A stretch of DNA of 61,077 nt from Candidatus Peribacteria bacterium (GTDB lineage Bacteria; Patescibacteriota; Gracilibacteria; Peribacterales; Peribacteraceae), in NCBI GenBank assembly GCA_028286915.1, contig JAQBQQ010000003.1, positions 1 through 61,077 on the forward strand. Reading direction: 5' to 3'. The first letter of the stretch is position 1. Every line of letters starts with the position of its first letter. Both the position numbers and the translations under genes were made by a program. The notes under the pieces were generated by a model. The model searched no databases. It was not told the DNA's origin and saw only the letters and a list, made by a program, of their open reading frames with translations. Shown here piece by piece: positions 8,015 to 17,229 of this stretch.

Positions 8015-10781
8015 TACCCGGGAAATCACTCCTTATGAGTGGTTTCTGCTCGCAGTCGCCACCGTCGCCGGCGTAGTCATGGCATATTTCCTCTACCGTG
8101 CCGGACTGGTAAAAATTCTTACGGATCAGAATGCTCATTTGAATTTTTCCCGTCTTACGTTTGACAGCATTACGCCGGGCGTCAGCCAGATAGGTTTTTG
8201 GCCGCCCTTGTTGCACTTTTTGCTTATCCCGTTCGTGGCCGTTCCGTTTCTGTACCAGTCCGGGCTGGCCGGTGCGTTTGTTCTTATTCCCTGTCTTATT
8301 GTCTGCGTCCTGTTTTTATACCGCATCGCCTATAGACTGACCGGCAATACATGGCTGGCCAGCGTGGGAGCGCTGCTTCTGGTGAGCAACCCCTACATTC
8401 TGTATTACAGCGCCACGCCCATGATGGAAATTTTGTATCTGGCAAACCTGTTCGGCGCCACGTACTTCATGCTGCTATGGCTGGAAACACCGCGACTGCG
8501 CTATCTGCTGGGGCTCGGACTGTTTGTGACACTGACCAGCCTGTCGCGCTTTGAAGGCTTCGTGCTCATTCCGTTGTCCATTATTATTCTCTTCCTGGAT
8601 CAGCTGCGTCGCAAAAAAGGCTACGAAGAACTGGAAGCAACATTACTCATGTTTGCATTCCTGGCTGTCGCGGGCCTGGTCTTTGTCGTCACCTACAGCT
8701 GGGTGTATGGCGGTAATCCGCTGGCATTTACCGGCGGCTCCTGGATTCGTGATCCGGCGGCAGATATGCGTCCCGCGCGTCATAATATTCTGGTTGCACT
8801 TTCGTATGTGTACCAGGCATCAGTCTATATGCTTGGCACGCCAATGGTTGTCGTATCACTGGCATGTTTTATTCTACTGATGTTTTTTTCCAGAAAACGG
8901 TTTTTGGAAATCAGCGCACTGCTCATGCTGGCGAGTCCCATCATGTTCGTTATTGTGTCCATGTTTTCCGGCTCCATTACCATTAACGTACCGGCAGTAC
9001 CGCCGTTCCATATTTTCCATAATGACCGTTACACACTTACCTGGATCGGCTTCGGTATTCTGGCACCCATTCTGTGCATCAACGGAGTGCAGTCCATTAT
9101 CCGCAACAAGGCACTTGCCGTCCTTGGCAGAAGTATCGGCATTGGCTTATTGATTATTCTGATACTGAGCAACACCTATGAATTTGTAAACGCCGCCGTG
9201 TTCAATAATTTTGATGTTATCCGCGCCAATATCAACGCGCCGGTGGCGGGCCAGCTGGAAGTTGCCGATTATCTGAAATCCAATTACGACTACGGAAAAA
9301 TTCTTACCGCCCGCGTGGATAACGATCCTATTATCGCCAATGCCGGTGTGCCGTTACACGATTACATTTATGAAGGAAACTATCGCTACTTCAACCAGGC
9401 GGTAAAAGAACCCTGGTTATTTGCACGTTATGTTATTATGCACAATGCCGTGGGCAAAAACAGTTCCTGGGTGGAGACATCGGAACCGGTATACCGGGAG
9501 CTGGGCAAATCCGAAACGTTCAAAATTTATTATCAGCTGATACTTCAGAACAAAGAGCGCAAGCTCTATAAACTGAATACCGAGCGGGTGCTGGCGCTGG
9601 CCAAAGCCCGTAATTATAATCTGTCTGCCATTCCGTCGTTAAATCCGAATATTGCGCTCTGGGAACCATCAAGCGTCTATAAAAATATGCAGACACCGGT
9701 AGATGCACCCGGAACAACCAGCGCGCTGCTGGCATCGAAAGCATACATGAAAAGTGATCTGATGGATTTTTACGAAAAACGCCTCATGCCGGAGTACCGG
9801 AAAGGCTATTACGTCTCCCCTCAGGGAGAAGGCAATTCGGAGTCGCAAAGTTATGGCATGCTGCAGTCGCTGTGGGCCGATGACAAAGCGACTTTCGATA
9901 CCATCCGGGGCTGGAACAAGCGGAATATTCAACGAAGTGATTCTCTCTTCTCATGGCAGTTCTCCATAAAAAATGGGAATCTCCAGATTGATGATGCAAA
10001 TTCCGCCACCGACGCGGATACCGATATAGCGTACGCGTTGTTACAAGCAGCTGATCAATGGACGGATGATGCGTATAAAAAAGACGCACTGGCTATCATA
10101 AATAGTATCTGGAACAAGGAAACCAAAGCACAGGGCGACGGACGGCATGTTCTTGCCGGTCCGTGGGCGGCAAATTCCGGCAGCCTGGTACTGAATCCGT
10201 CGTATATTTCTCCCGTGGCGTACCGCGCATTTGCAAAAGTGGATACCGCACATGACTGGAAAAAAGTAATCGAAACCAGTTACGTGGATCTCCACGCGTC
10301 TTCACGCAGAAATTTACCGGACGGCACGGCCGTTTTCCTGCCGCCAAACTGGATAACATTAAACGCAACAACAGGCGCATACGAACCGTTTGCACAGAAA
10401 CCGGATTCGCAGGATTATTCGTACGATGCGTTCCGTACATTCTGGCGCGTATCACTGGATAACGAACGTCATCCGTCGGAAGCCGCGAGAATGTACCTCA
10501 TGCGCGGCCGCACAACGTTTGAAAAGGAGATACAAAACAATAACACGCTCTGCAGCGTGTACTTTTCCAATGGCCGCTGTGAAGCCACGATAGGAACGCT
10601 GGCCGGCCCGCTGAGTGTCTGGCTGACAGCCGATCCGGCACTTGCAACCGATTTGGTATCCAAGCAATACGTTGATAAGGCCAGTCTCTCGCTGTCTCCG
10701 GAAGCGACTTTTTACGAGAAGAGCTGGTACTGGTTCAGCTTATGGCTATGGAGCGAAAGCAGAAACACGGCAGTCTCGTAA
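7965..10781 (+). CDS. GT39/ArnT-like membrane glycosyltransferase fused to GH8 glucanase
   Basis: 938 residues. The start follows a strong ribosome site (GGGAGAAG, 7 bases before the ATG) and lies inside the end of the preceding gene. Residues ~22-445 form a multi-spanning membrane region resembling the PMT/ArnT/GT39 lipid-linked sugar transferases, with a D-x-x-x-H loop after the first helix. Residues ~590-925 are a GH8 domain: proton-donor Glu626 in SESQSYGM and the family signature ATDADTDIAYALLQAA at 681-696. GH8 enzymes such as BcsZ trim beta-1,4-glucans during cellulose export. A single chain carrying both is unusual and couples transfer to hydrolysis across the membrane. Confidence 0.88.
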   Translation: MAPISSQTPSMQSPSRSTREITPYEWFLLAVATVAGVVMAYFLYRAGLVKILTDQNAHLNFSRLTFDSITPGVSQIGFWPPLLHFLLIPFVAVPFLYQSGLAGAFVLIPCLIVCVLFLYRIAYRLTGNTWLASVGALLLVSNPYILYYSATPMMEILYLANLFGATYFMLLWLETPRLRYLLGLGLFVTLTSLSRFEGFVLIPLSIIILFLDQLRRKKGYEELEATLLMFAFLAVAGLVFVVTYSWVYGGNPLAFTGGSWIRDPAADMRPARHNILVALSYVYQASVYMLGTPMVVVSLACFILLMFFSRKRFLEISALLMLASPIMFVIVSMFSGSITINVPAVPPFHIFHNDRYTLTWIGFGILAPILCINGVQSIIRNKALAVLGRSIGIGLLIILILSNTYEFVNAAVFNNFDVIRANINAPVAGQLEVADYLKSNYDYGKILTARVDNDPIIANAGVPLHDYIYEGNYRYFNQAVKEPWLFARYVIMHNAVGKNSSWVETSEPVYRELGKSETFKIYYQLILQNKERKLYKLNTERVLALAKARNYNLSAIPSLNPNIALWEPSSVYKNMQTPVDAPGTTSALLASKAYMKSDLMDFYEKRLMPEYRKGYYVSPQGEGNSESQSYGMLQSLWADDKATFDTIRGWNKRNIQRSDSLFSWQFSIKNGNLQIDDANSATDADTDIAYALLQAADQWTDDAYKKDALAIINSIWNKETKAQGDGRHVLAGPWAANSGSLVLNPSYISPVAYRAFAKVDTAHDWKKVIETSYVDLHASSRRNLPDGTAVFLPPNWITLNATTGAYEPFAQKPDSQDYSYDAFRTFWRVSLDNERHPSEAARMYLMRGRTTFEKEIQNNNTLCSVYFSNGRCEATIGTLAGPLSVWLTADPALATDLVSKQYVDKASLSLSPEATFYEKSWYWFSLWLWSESRNTAVS

Positions 10782-10810
10782 GATATATTTTTACTTTCCA
10801 CATTCCAAGC

Positions 10811-11497
10811 ATGAAATACTCTCAAGCCATCCTCACATTTCTGGCCGGTACCGCCATACTAACCGGTGTCATGCTGCATCGGTACGATAATACCAATGCG
10901 CTGGCGGCGCGCTTGTTCGCCCCAGGCGCGTCATCATCCTTCGCAAGCTCTAAAAATACGGCACAAAAAACAATGACAGCCGCGGAACGAAAAGCAAGAC
11001 GCCTGGCCGGACGGACTGCACACTCGCAGCCGGCATCCTCCAGTGCCTACAGCAGAGCGGCGCCGGTTATCGGGTCCGCCTCCTGCAGTCCCATTGATTT
11101 CACCATGAGCACGCAGGCGCTGTCTGCCAATAACGCACTGGAAGGAACCATTTTCTTCAAGAATGAATCCAATCATGCCTGTACCGTATTCGGTTCACCG
11201 GTACTCACGCTCATGGACGCGCATACTGCAATGCTGACTGTACTACAGTCCAAATTGGATGCGACACAACCAAAAGCCATAACATTGTCCACCGGCGAGC
11301 AGGCACAAGTCCGTTTCCGCTGGAGCAACGGCTGCGCAGACAAAACCGGACCATTCTCCGTAAAAGCATTATTTACCGGCTATTCAGAATATCTGTCCGC
11401 TCCGTTACAAACTGCATTGGGAGAAACAATTACCACCATGCCTGCCTGCAAGAACTCAGAGGAGAAATCAATACTGCAGACAGGCGTATTTCAATAG
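10811..11497 (+). CDS. Anchored exported protein with DUF4232-like domain
   Basis: 228 residues from the ATG that begins a hydrophobic export/anchor segment (MKYSQAILTFLAGTAILTG), 29 bases after the GH8 fusion gene, so likely the third gene of the same operon. After a Ser/Ala-rich linker comes a beta-rich domain (~95-215) with features of the actinobacterial DUF4232 family: ALEGTIFFKNESNHACTV, LSTGEQAQVRFRWSNGC and conserved Cys. Function is not known; its position suggests a periplasmic or surface accessory to polymer synthesis or export. Confidence 0.7.
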   Translation: MKYSQAILTFLAGTAILTGVMLHRYDNTNALAARLFAPGASSSFASSKNTAQKTMTAAERKARRLAGRTAHSQPASSSAYSRAAPVIGSASCSPIDFTMSTQALSANNALEGTIFFKNESNHACTVFGSPVLTLMDAHTAMLTVLQSKLDATQPKAITLSTGEQAQVRFRWSNGCADKTGPFSVKALFTGYSEYLSAPLQTALGETITTMPACKNSEEKSILQTGVFQ

Positions 11498-11505
11498 TGC
11501 GTCGC

Positions 11506-11541
11506 CGCCAACTTCCCCCTAAAAGCAGGGAGAAGTTGGCG
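11506..11541. terminator. Hairpin between convergent polysaccharide genes
   Basis: A 10-bp perfect inverted repeat (CGCCAACTTC and its complement) sits between the convergent DUF4232-like and GH6 genes. No T run follows on either strand, so it is called a bidirectional end-of-transcript hairpin by position only. Confidence 0.5.
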
Positions 11542-11552
11542 TAAGTGTCGCA

Positions 11553-13712
11553 TTACCAGCCGGCACGCTGTGCCAGGCCCAAGGCGTAATCCGCCCACCA
11601 ATTACCGGCATTTGGTCCGCCGTTGCAGTTACCATCGGATTCACCCGGACGCTTGAGCCAGAGAAAGGCATCAACAATAGAACGACCGGTTGTCGTTGTC
11701 GGCTTTTGACCCAGGGCACGGCCGGACGGGTTGCACCATTCGTTATTGGCAGCCGGGCCGTTACCGTTGCGGGCGGTATCGATGACGGCATGCTTGCCGC
11801 CCGTGGCACCGGAAATAGCTTCGGCAAATGCAATATTCTCATCGTTCGTACGGAAGTTGGACACGTTAACGGCAAAGCCGGTGGCATTATCCACGCCCGA
11901 TTGCTTGAGACGGCCCGCCATATCGGCGGCGGCAATCCAGGCGCCGTGTGCCGCATCTAAATAGGTATATTGATTCTTAAACGCAGCCACCGCGTAACTC
12001 AGCAGACCGGCACGCTCATTTTTATTGGCACAATCCCATTGAGCCAACGCATCCGGCTCCACAATAATAATTGCTTTTTCGGAACCCAGGGCGCCGGAAA
12101 TGGTATCAATCCACTTTTTATACGCGTCACTGCTGCCGGCACCTCCGGCTGAGTAACTGCCGCAGTCACGATTCGGAATGTTGTACACCACAAACGTAGC
12201 CAGTGCACCCTGATCCCGGGCCACTTTCATTTCATTCCGGACATCATTTCCCACGTCTGCGCTCCAGTTTCCTAACCATTTGGCAGTGGAGGAATTGGCA
12301 ACTTTATCCATAAGCGCCGCGTCACTCGGGCGCGATTGCCTCCAGCTGTCGGCCGTGTGCCTGGCATCTGAATTATTGTTCACGTATAAGTTGGAACCGG
12401 CCAATGAACCGCCGCCGTTTGAAGTGCGAGGCTGCGGTGACGGAGTCGCCTGTACCAGCTGCGCCGCAGCACCGCCCTTGGTAACCGTCACAGTCTTTTT
12501 ACCGATGGTTATTCCTTTTGCATCCCTGGCAACAAACTCAAATATATACCTGTTATCGGTTCGCCAGTTCCAACCGGAAATATCTATAAGCTGCTGACGC
12601 GTCATGCCATCGGGCCCTTTTTCGGTTATGGCGTTCGGCGAGCCGCCATCCACCGACCATGTCGCCGTATAATCATTAAATGGCAGACCTGTGTTCACTC
12701 GCATAAAAAACTGATTCGGTACCTGCGTCTGATCCAGCGGATACAGGACCTTAAAATCTGTCACCGTCCTGGCAGCAGAGGAAACAGAAGAAGAACTTGC
12801 CACTGAAGGTGTTGCCGATGAAGAAGATAAAGAAACAGCTGATGAAGACGAAGCCAGAGAAGTACTGGATACACCGTTTTCAACGGTTACGGGAATATCG
12901 CGTGTGGCAATAGTTTGCTTTTGCTCGTTTGTCACAACCAGCGTAATAATCTGCTTACCGTTGGGCCAATCAGCAAAGTTAATGTTTGCTTCTTTGTGCG
13001 GAAAGCCGTTTGCATTGCTCGGCATAACCGTCGGCTGACGATTTTTCGCACTCCAGGTCATAGTGTAATGCTCCACATCTGCAATTTCTCTCACCAGTGC
13101 CTTCACCGCCTGCACTCCCTTTACAGTCGTATTATCCGTAGGCCACCATACTTCTATAGGAACAGTATTAACAGGCGCAACCGACGCCACCAATATCGCA
13201 GCACTACTGACGGATGAAACTGCCGTCCCTGGGACATATACGGTAGACGGAGAACCATCGGAATAGATCGATACGTCTTTCGAGGCAATCAACGCATTCT
13301 GCGAATCTCTTACGGTGAATGTAAGCAGATACGGGCCATTGCCTTTCCATTTCCAATTCGTCACATCAACGTTTGCAGCTTTTACCGTGCCAGCCGTCTG
13401 CAAGTCATTCTCGCCACCGTTATCCACCTTCCAGGTAGCACGGTACGAATCAGTAGGAAGACTTGTCATTTGCAGTGTAAAAATTTGTACCCCGGTAAGA
13501 TGCAAATCATTGGTCGGCCAGAGTACATTCAGGCTTACCGGTGTATTGTCGGCTGTCCCAGCTATAACGGAAGATGAAAGCAACGGACTGGCAATCAACG
13601 CGCATACGGCCAAAAGACAAACGGCCGTTTTGACGGAAAAAAATCCACGCTGCGACACGCTAGTCACTACACTCTGAACCGGTCTTGTTTTTCTTGAGGG
13701 AACTGTCTGCAT
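11553..13712 (-). CDS. Secreted GH6 glucanase with three Ig-like repeats
   Basis: 719 residues. A basic N terminus and hydrophobic stretch (~28-50) form a signal peptide. Three related beta-sandwich repeats (~55-150, ~180-280, ~325-415) share a WP-(T/L)-D opening, Y-x-x-T/A-W-x-V/A core and D/N-W motif; they are separated by Ser-rich linkers. The C-terminal domain (~430-719) is a glycoside hydrolase family 6 domain: NIPNRDCG with D516, IIIVEPDALA with the presumed general acid D554, NVSNF, IDTARNGNG, NEWCNPSGRALG and the LWLKRPGESDG loop. GH6 enzymes cut beta-1,4-glucan. Convergent with the synthase operon. GH6 enzymes also accompany cellulose-synthase-like genes in Streptomyces. Confidence 0.93.
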   Translation of the reverse strand: MQTVPSRKTRPVQSVVTSVSQRGFFSVKTAVCLLAVCALIASPLLSSSVIAGTADNTPVSLNVLWPTNDLHLTGVQIFTLQMTSLPTDSYRATWKVDNGGENDLQTAGTVKAANVDVTNWKWKGNGPYLLTFTVRDSQNALIASKDVSIYSDGSPSTVYVPGTAVSSVSSAAILVASVAPVNTVPIEVWWPTDNTTVKGVQAVKALVREIADVEHYTMTWSAKNRQPTVMPSNANGFPHKEANINFADWPNGKQIITLVVTNEQKQTIATRDIPVTVENGVSSTSLASSSSAVSLSSSSATPSVASSSSVSSAARTVTDFKVLYPLDQTQVPNQFFMRVNTGLPFNDYTATWSVDGGSPNAITEKGPDGMTRQQLIDISGWNWRTDNRYIFEFVARDAKGITIGKKTVTVTKGGAAAQLVQATPSPQPRTSNGGGSLAGSNLYVNNNSDARHTADSWRQSRPSDAALMDKVANSSTAKWLGNWSADVGNDVRNEMKVARDQGALATFVVYNIPNRDCGSYSAGGAGSSDAYKKWIDTISGALGSEKAIIIVEPDALAQWDCANKNERAGLLSYAVAAFKNQYTYLDAAHGAWIAAADMAGRLKQSGVDNATGFAVNVSNFRTNDENIAFAEAISGATGGKHAVIDTARNGNGPAANNEWCNPSGRALGQKPTTTTGRSIVDAFLWLKRPGESDGNCNGGPNAGNWWADYALGLAQRAGW

Positions 13713-14215
13713 AAAGAAAAGAGGGGAAAAGAAAAGAGAACAGAAGAGACACGAAACACGACCCTAAAGATAGAAATTTATATGAACAAGACGTCATATA
13801 CTTTTTTTGCAAGATAGTTCTGGCATTGTTCAATGGTATTTTTCTTCATCATAACTTTCTATTTGTCTACGCAACGAAGCACCACATGTCTCCCAACGTA
13901 AGGAGACGAGAATATGGCTTATATTAAGCAAAAACTGGAACAAAGCATAACGATCTATAAGAAAATAGTACTGCAACCACATATTACGATTATCCAACAA
14001 TTGATTTGATCATACGTGTATGAAATTAGACATATAGTGTAACACGCAATATTTTATATTATAGACAACAATTTTTATGTAATAAACCCGGCTCTCTTCC
14101 GTTACGAACCAACTCTTTCCGGCTGCATTGAACCGACAGACATTGGTAAGAATCAAAAACACCATGCGTCATATTCGTAGATCTGCCTGACTTCTATTTC
14201 TTTCAGATTATATCT
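13713..14215. other. AT-rich intergenic stretch, about 500 bases
   Basis: Lies between the divergent GH6 gene and the secreted protein at 14216. It is AT-rich, with several TATA-like stretches that could serve as promoters for both flanking genes. Apart from one small ORF with a strong ribosome site (13914-14009), I see no gene, RNA or repeat in it. Confidence 0.5.
13914..14009 (+). CDS. Possible 31-residue small protein
   Basis: MAYIKQKLEQSITIYKKIV... is preceded by AAGGAG eight bases before its ATG, one of the best ribosome sites in the window. The product would be a basic amphipathic helix. No family is recognised and the short length leaves it uncertain. Confidence 0.35.
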   Translation: MAYIKQKLEQSITIYKKIVLQPHITIIQQLI

Positions 14216-14923
14216 ATGAATACACATTCATCCTCCGCCATTATCCGTACCGTATCTTTCTTGAGTGCAATTTTATATTGCCTGTCGGGCAATACCGTAT
14301 GGGCCGCCGATACGAACACCGTACGAGTGAAAGATCTGGAAACCATGATACAATCCAGTATTGCCCAGGAAGAAAAAAACAATGATCCCGCCAATGCCGA
14401 ATCGCAAAAAAATAACATCTGTACTGTTCAAAAAATAATAGGCGTGGACATGCCGGCAGATCCGGAAGCAGCCAACCGGCTATGGTCCATACGATACGTG
14501 GCAGCATCAATGCTGAACGAAAAATTCGGATGGGAAATCAGTACAACAGTGAACTCCCTGGAAGACGCATCGTATTGCAAAGACATGCCGAGTGTTTCCA
14601 CGGCTACAGGCAGTGTTGCCATGCTGGGAGAAAATACCAGCCTTGTACCGGTTCTTATTGCACCCGACGGCTACCCGACAACGGGAAATGCCGTATTTGA
14701 TGCCTGCATACGAGGCAAGCAGGTAATGCGAAACGATGGAACAAACCGTCCCATGTCCTGCAGCCGCTATCATGGCGATGGCTCCAACAGGTACGTGTGG
14801 ACCAACCCTGCCACGCCGGCGTTATCCATCTGGATACGCGAATTAGGCGGTGACGTGCTTATTAAAGTGCCCAAAGGATTCGAAATTGTCCGAATGAACG
14901 TATCTACCAACGTAGGACAGTAA
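14216..14923 (+). CDS. Secreted protein of unknown function
   Basis: 235 residues with a classical signal peptide (hydrophobic core ~12-25, predicted cleavage after VWA at ~31). The mature protein is hydrophilic, contains five or six Cys, and ends in a beta-rich section (ALSIWIRELGGDVLIKVPKGF). No catalytic motif or known family is recognised. It stands alone on the plus strand, 66-87 bases before the DipZ gene, and could share regulation or supply that redox protein with a substrate; this is only suggested by position. Confidence 0.7.
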   Translation: MNTHSSSAIIRTVSFLSAILYCLSGNTVWAADTNTVRVKDLETMIQSSIAQEEKNNDPANAESQKNNICTVQKIIGVDMPADPEAANRLWSIRYVAASMLNEKFGWEISTTVNSLEDASYCKDMPSVSTATGSVAMLGENTSLVPVLIAPDGYPTTGNAVFDACIRGKQVMRNDGTNRPMSCSRYHGDGSNRYVWTNPATPALSIWIRELGGDVLIKVPKGFEIVRMNVSTNVGQ

Positions 14924-14959
14924 ATTCCTGCAATAAGTGCCTTACCCGGCGAAACAGTC

Positions 14960-14986
14960 TTGCAAGTATAAAGAGAGGGCTATACT
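14960..14986 (+). promoter_or_regulatory. Possible promoter of the DipZ gene
   Basis: TTGCAA and TATACT separated by 15 bases, short of the usual 17. If used, transcription would begin near 14993, which favours the ATG at 15011 over the GTG at 14990. Confidence 0.4.
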
Positions 14987-15010
14987 AGAGTGTATTTCCT
15001 CTCTCCTTTC

Positions 15011-16825
15011 ATGATCTCCCAAGTCGTCACGCTGTTCATCGCCGGTCTGCTTACCATTCTGCTACCGTGCATTCTGCCGCTGGTTCCCATAGTTCTGGGT
15101 GTAAGCGTAACGGATAAAAACCCCTGGCGGCCGCTTACCATTATTGGCGGCATGCTGGTGAGCTTTGTGGGCTTTACCTTTATTATCCAGGTACTTCTGT
15201 CGCAATTTGTCACTCTGGCCGTCTATATCCAGACTGCCACATTTTATATTTTGTTGCTGTTCGGTCTGGGGTTCGCTTTCCATAACAAGTGGGTCCAATA
15301 CGCCGGCGCCTTTGCGGGCGCATTCTTCTTTTGGGACAAAGGTCCTCTGGCCGTTGCTGTGGCAGCCTTGCTGGGAATTATCGCCATGGAACTGGGCGGA
15401 AAAGCAGCCACCCGCATTCAGCAGCTTGGAACGGATGTCCAGACAAAGACACGGTCAACATTCGGCGGATCGTCGCTGCTTACCGCTTTCATCATCGGTC
15501 TCACCATGGGCCTGGTATGGGTACCGTGCGCCGGCCCGGCACTGGGTTTTGCCTTGTCCGTTGTGCGTGATAAACCCGGCATTCAGGCTTTGCTCTATCT
15601 GTCGGCTTACGGAGTCGGCAGTGCCATTCCTCTTCTTCTCATCGGCTATGGCGGACAAAAAGCCGTGCACTCCGCCAGGGCGCTCACCAAATACAGCGGT
15701 ACCATCAAACAGATCTCCGGTTTTATTCTGATTATTGCCGCCATTCTGTTCCAACAGAATATTTTCCAGGATCTCCAAACACGACTTGCAGGCACCTACC
15801 TTGGCAGCTTTGCCGAAGGTATTGAATCCAGACTGTTTCCAAACCAGGCTCCGCCGCAGCAGGCGACAGTAGCAACCGATAAACCGCTACCTGTTCTTGG
15901 CGCCATGCCGGAACTGACCGGCCTGGGACCATGGCATAATTCGAGCGCCCTCACGAATGCGGACCTGAAAGGCAAAGTGGTGCTGGTGGATTTCTGGACC
16001 TACAGCTGCATCAATTGCATCCGCACGTTACCGTATATTCAGGGCTACTGGGAAAAATTCAGCCAGGGCAAGAGCGTGAAAGACAGTCCGTTTATCTTGC
16101 TGGGCGTCCATACTCCCGAGTTTGTGTTTGAGAAAAACGAACAGAATGTTGCCGGTGCCATTAAGAAGCACGGCCTTACCTACCCGGTTGCGCAGGATAA
16201 TGATTTTGGCACCTGGAATGCATTCCAGAACCACTACTGGCCGGCCAAATATCTTATAGATGCCAAGGGCAATATCCGTTACACGCACTTTGGCGAAGGC
16301 GGTTACGAAGAAACCGACAAAGCCATTGCTAGCCTGCTCAAAGAAACGGGTGTGAATGCCAAAGCGGGAATCAGTGTCAAAACGAATGCCGGCAGTAATG
16401 CAGGCGGCGATATTTCACCAGAAACATATGTAGGCGCACGGAACTGGGACCAGCTGTCCAACAAAAAAAGTGGCATTACCACGAAAGCTGTAAAGTATGA
16501 TGGCCCGTGCACCCCGAACCTGAATGAATATTGTCTTATTGGCATATGGCAGCTAAAGGACAATGAACATCAGGTTTTAATAAATGAGGACGGCGAAATC
16601 CACATGAAGTTTAAAGGCGGTGAAATTAATCTTGTCTTGGGTCTGGAGGAAAATATTCTCGGAAGCATAGCGAATGTTTCTATAGATGGAAAACACGTAA
16701 GAACATTTGATATCAAAGAAAATGATTTACAGCAGTTATTTAAGGGCGACTACGGAACGCACGATCTGGTCTTAACATTCAAAGGCAAAGGAGTACAGGC
16801 GTACGCGTTTACGTTTGGGGGATAA
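15011..16825 (+). CDS. DipZ-type CcdA-thioredoxin fusion
   Basis: 604 residues. Residues ~1-245 are a CcdA/DsbD-like membrane domain whose two conserved Cys lie in LLPCILPLVP and WVPCAGPALG. A thioredoxin/TlpA domain (~300-450) follows with the active site C333-INC-336 in YSCINCIR. The C-terminal ~150 residues form a beta-rich domain seen in DipZ proteins of mycobacteria. The family moves electrons from cytoplasmic thioredoxin across the membrane to an extracytoplasmic thioredoxin domain. It would keep the exported DsbA-like protein or other Cys proteins reduced. An in-frame GTG at 14990 is an alternative start. Confidence 0.92.
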   Translation: MISQVVTLFIAGLLTILLPCILPLVPIVLGVSVTDKNPWRPLTIIGGMLVSFVGFTFIIQVLLSQFVTLAVYIQTATFYILLLFGLGFAFHNKWVQYAGAFAGAFFFWDKGPLAVAVAALLGIIAMELGGKAATRIQQLGTDVQTKTRSTFGGSSLLTAFIIGLTMGLVWVPCAGPALGFALSVVRDKPGIQALLYLSAYGVGSAIPLLLIGYGGQKAVHSARALTKYSGTIKQISGFILIIAAILFQQNIFQDLQTRLAGTYLGSFAEGIESRLFPNQAPPQQATVATDKPLPVLGAMPELTGLGPWHNSSALTNADLKGKVVLVDFWTYSCINCIRTLPYIQGYWEKFSQGKSVKDSPFILLGVHTPEFVFEKNEQNVAGAIKKHGLTYPVAQDNDFGTWNAFQNHYWPAKYLIDAKGNIRYTHFGEGGYEETDKAIASLLKETGVNAKAGISVKTNAGSNAGGDISPETYVGARNWDQLSNKKSGITTKAVKYDGPCTPNLNEYCLIGIWQLKDNEHQVLINEDGEIHMKFKGGEINLVLGLEENILGSIANVSIDGKHVRTFDIKENDLQQLFKGDYGTHDLVLTFKGKGVQAYAFTFGG

Positions 16826-16833
16826 CACATCCA

Positions 16834-16869
16834 AACGGTAGCCTGGGAATTAATTCCCAGGCTACCGTT
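16834..16869. terminator. 36-bp perfect palindrome after DipZ
   Basis: An 18-bp inverted repeat with no spacer, centred on AATTAATT, begins 8 bases after the DipZ stop. It could form a long hairpin in RNA from either strand. There is no T run, so it may protect or end the mRNA rather than act as a standard intrinsic terminator. Confidence 0.6.
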
Positions 16870-16965
16870 CATATACATACCATAGCAGCAATTCTCAAAT
16901 TATTGCGGTCCAGCGATATTTGCGAATCCCGGCTACGGAGGATGCTATATTTTCATCATAAACTA

Positions 16966-17211
16966 CTAAAGATCATCCGGCAGTGGACCAATGTACGTAT
17001 TCATATCTTCGGCAGTCAATCGTGTCGACGCATGAATGGCATCAAGATAGGGCTTCATCTTTTCCTCCTCACGTTTTCGTATAACTTCTAAATCCTTTGC
17101 AACTTGAGATTCCGGATTATGAATTTCATTAAGTAACAATCTAATGGACTCAACTTTTTCCGGAGTAAGGTCCAATATATTTTTTTCAAAAGGCATAATG
17201 TGAGATGTCAT
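16966..17211 (-). CDS. Small helical protein of unknown function
   Basis: 81 residues, charged and helical (LTPEKVESIRLLLNEIHNPESQVAKDLEVIRKREEEKMKPY in two stretches). No signal, membrane segment or recognised motif. A second Met five codons in (17196) is an alternative start. It lies 18 bases downstream of the REC-only regulator on the same strand, so the two are probably co-transcribed and it might be a partner of that output-less regulator. Confidence 0.6.
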   Translation of the reverse strand: MTSHIMPFEKNILDLTPEKVESIRLLLNEIHNPESQVAKDLEVIRKREEEKMKPYLDAIHASTRLTAEDMNTYIGPLPDDL

Positions 17212-17229
17212 CCTGAGCCGAACTAAGTA

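Noticed and set aside
16903-17091. 62-codon plus-strand frame
   Set aside because: Overlaps the better supported helical protein on the minus strand and has irregular composition.
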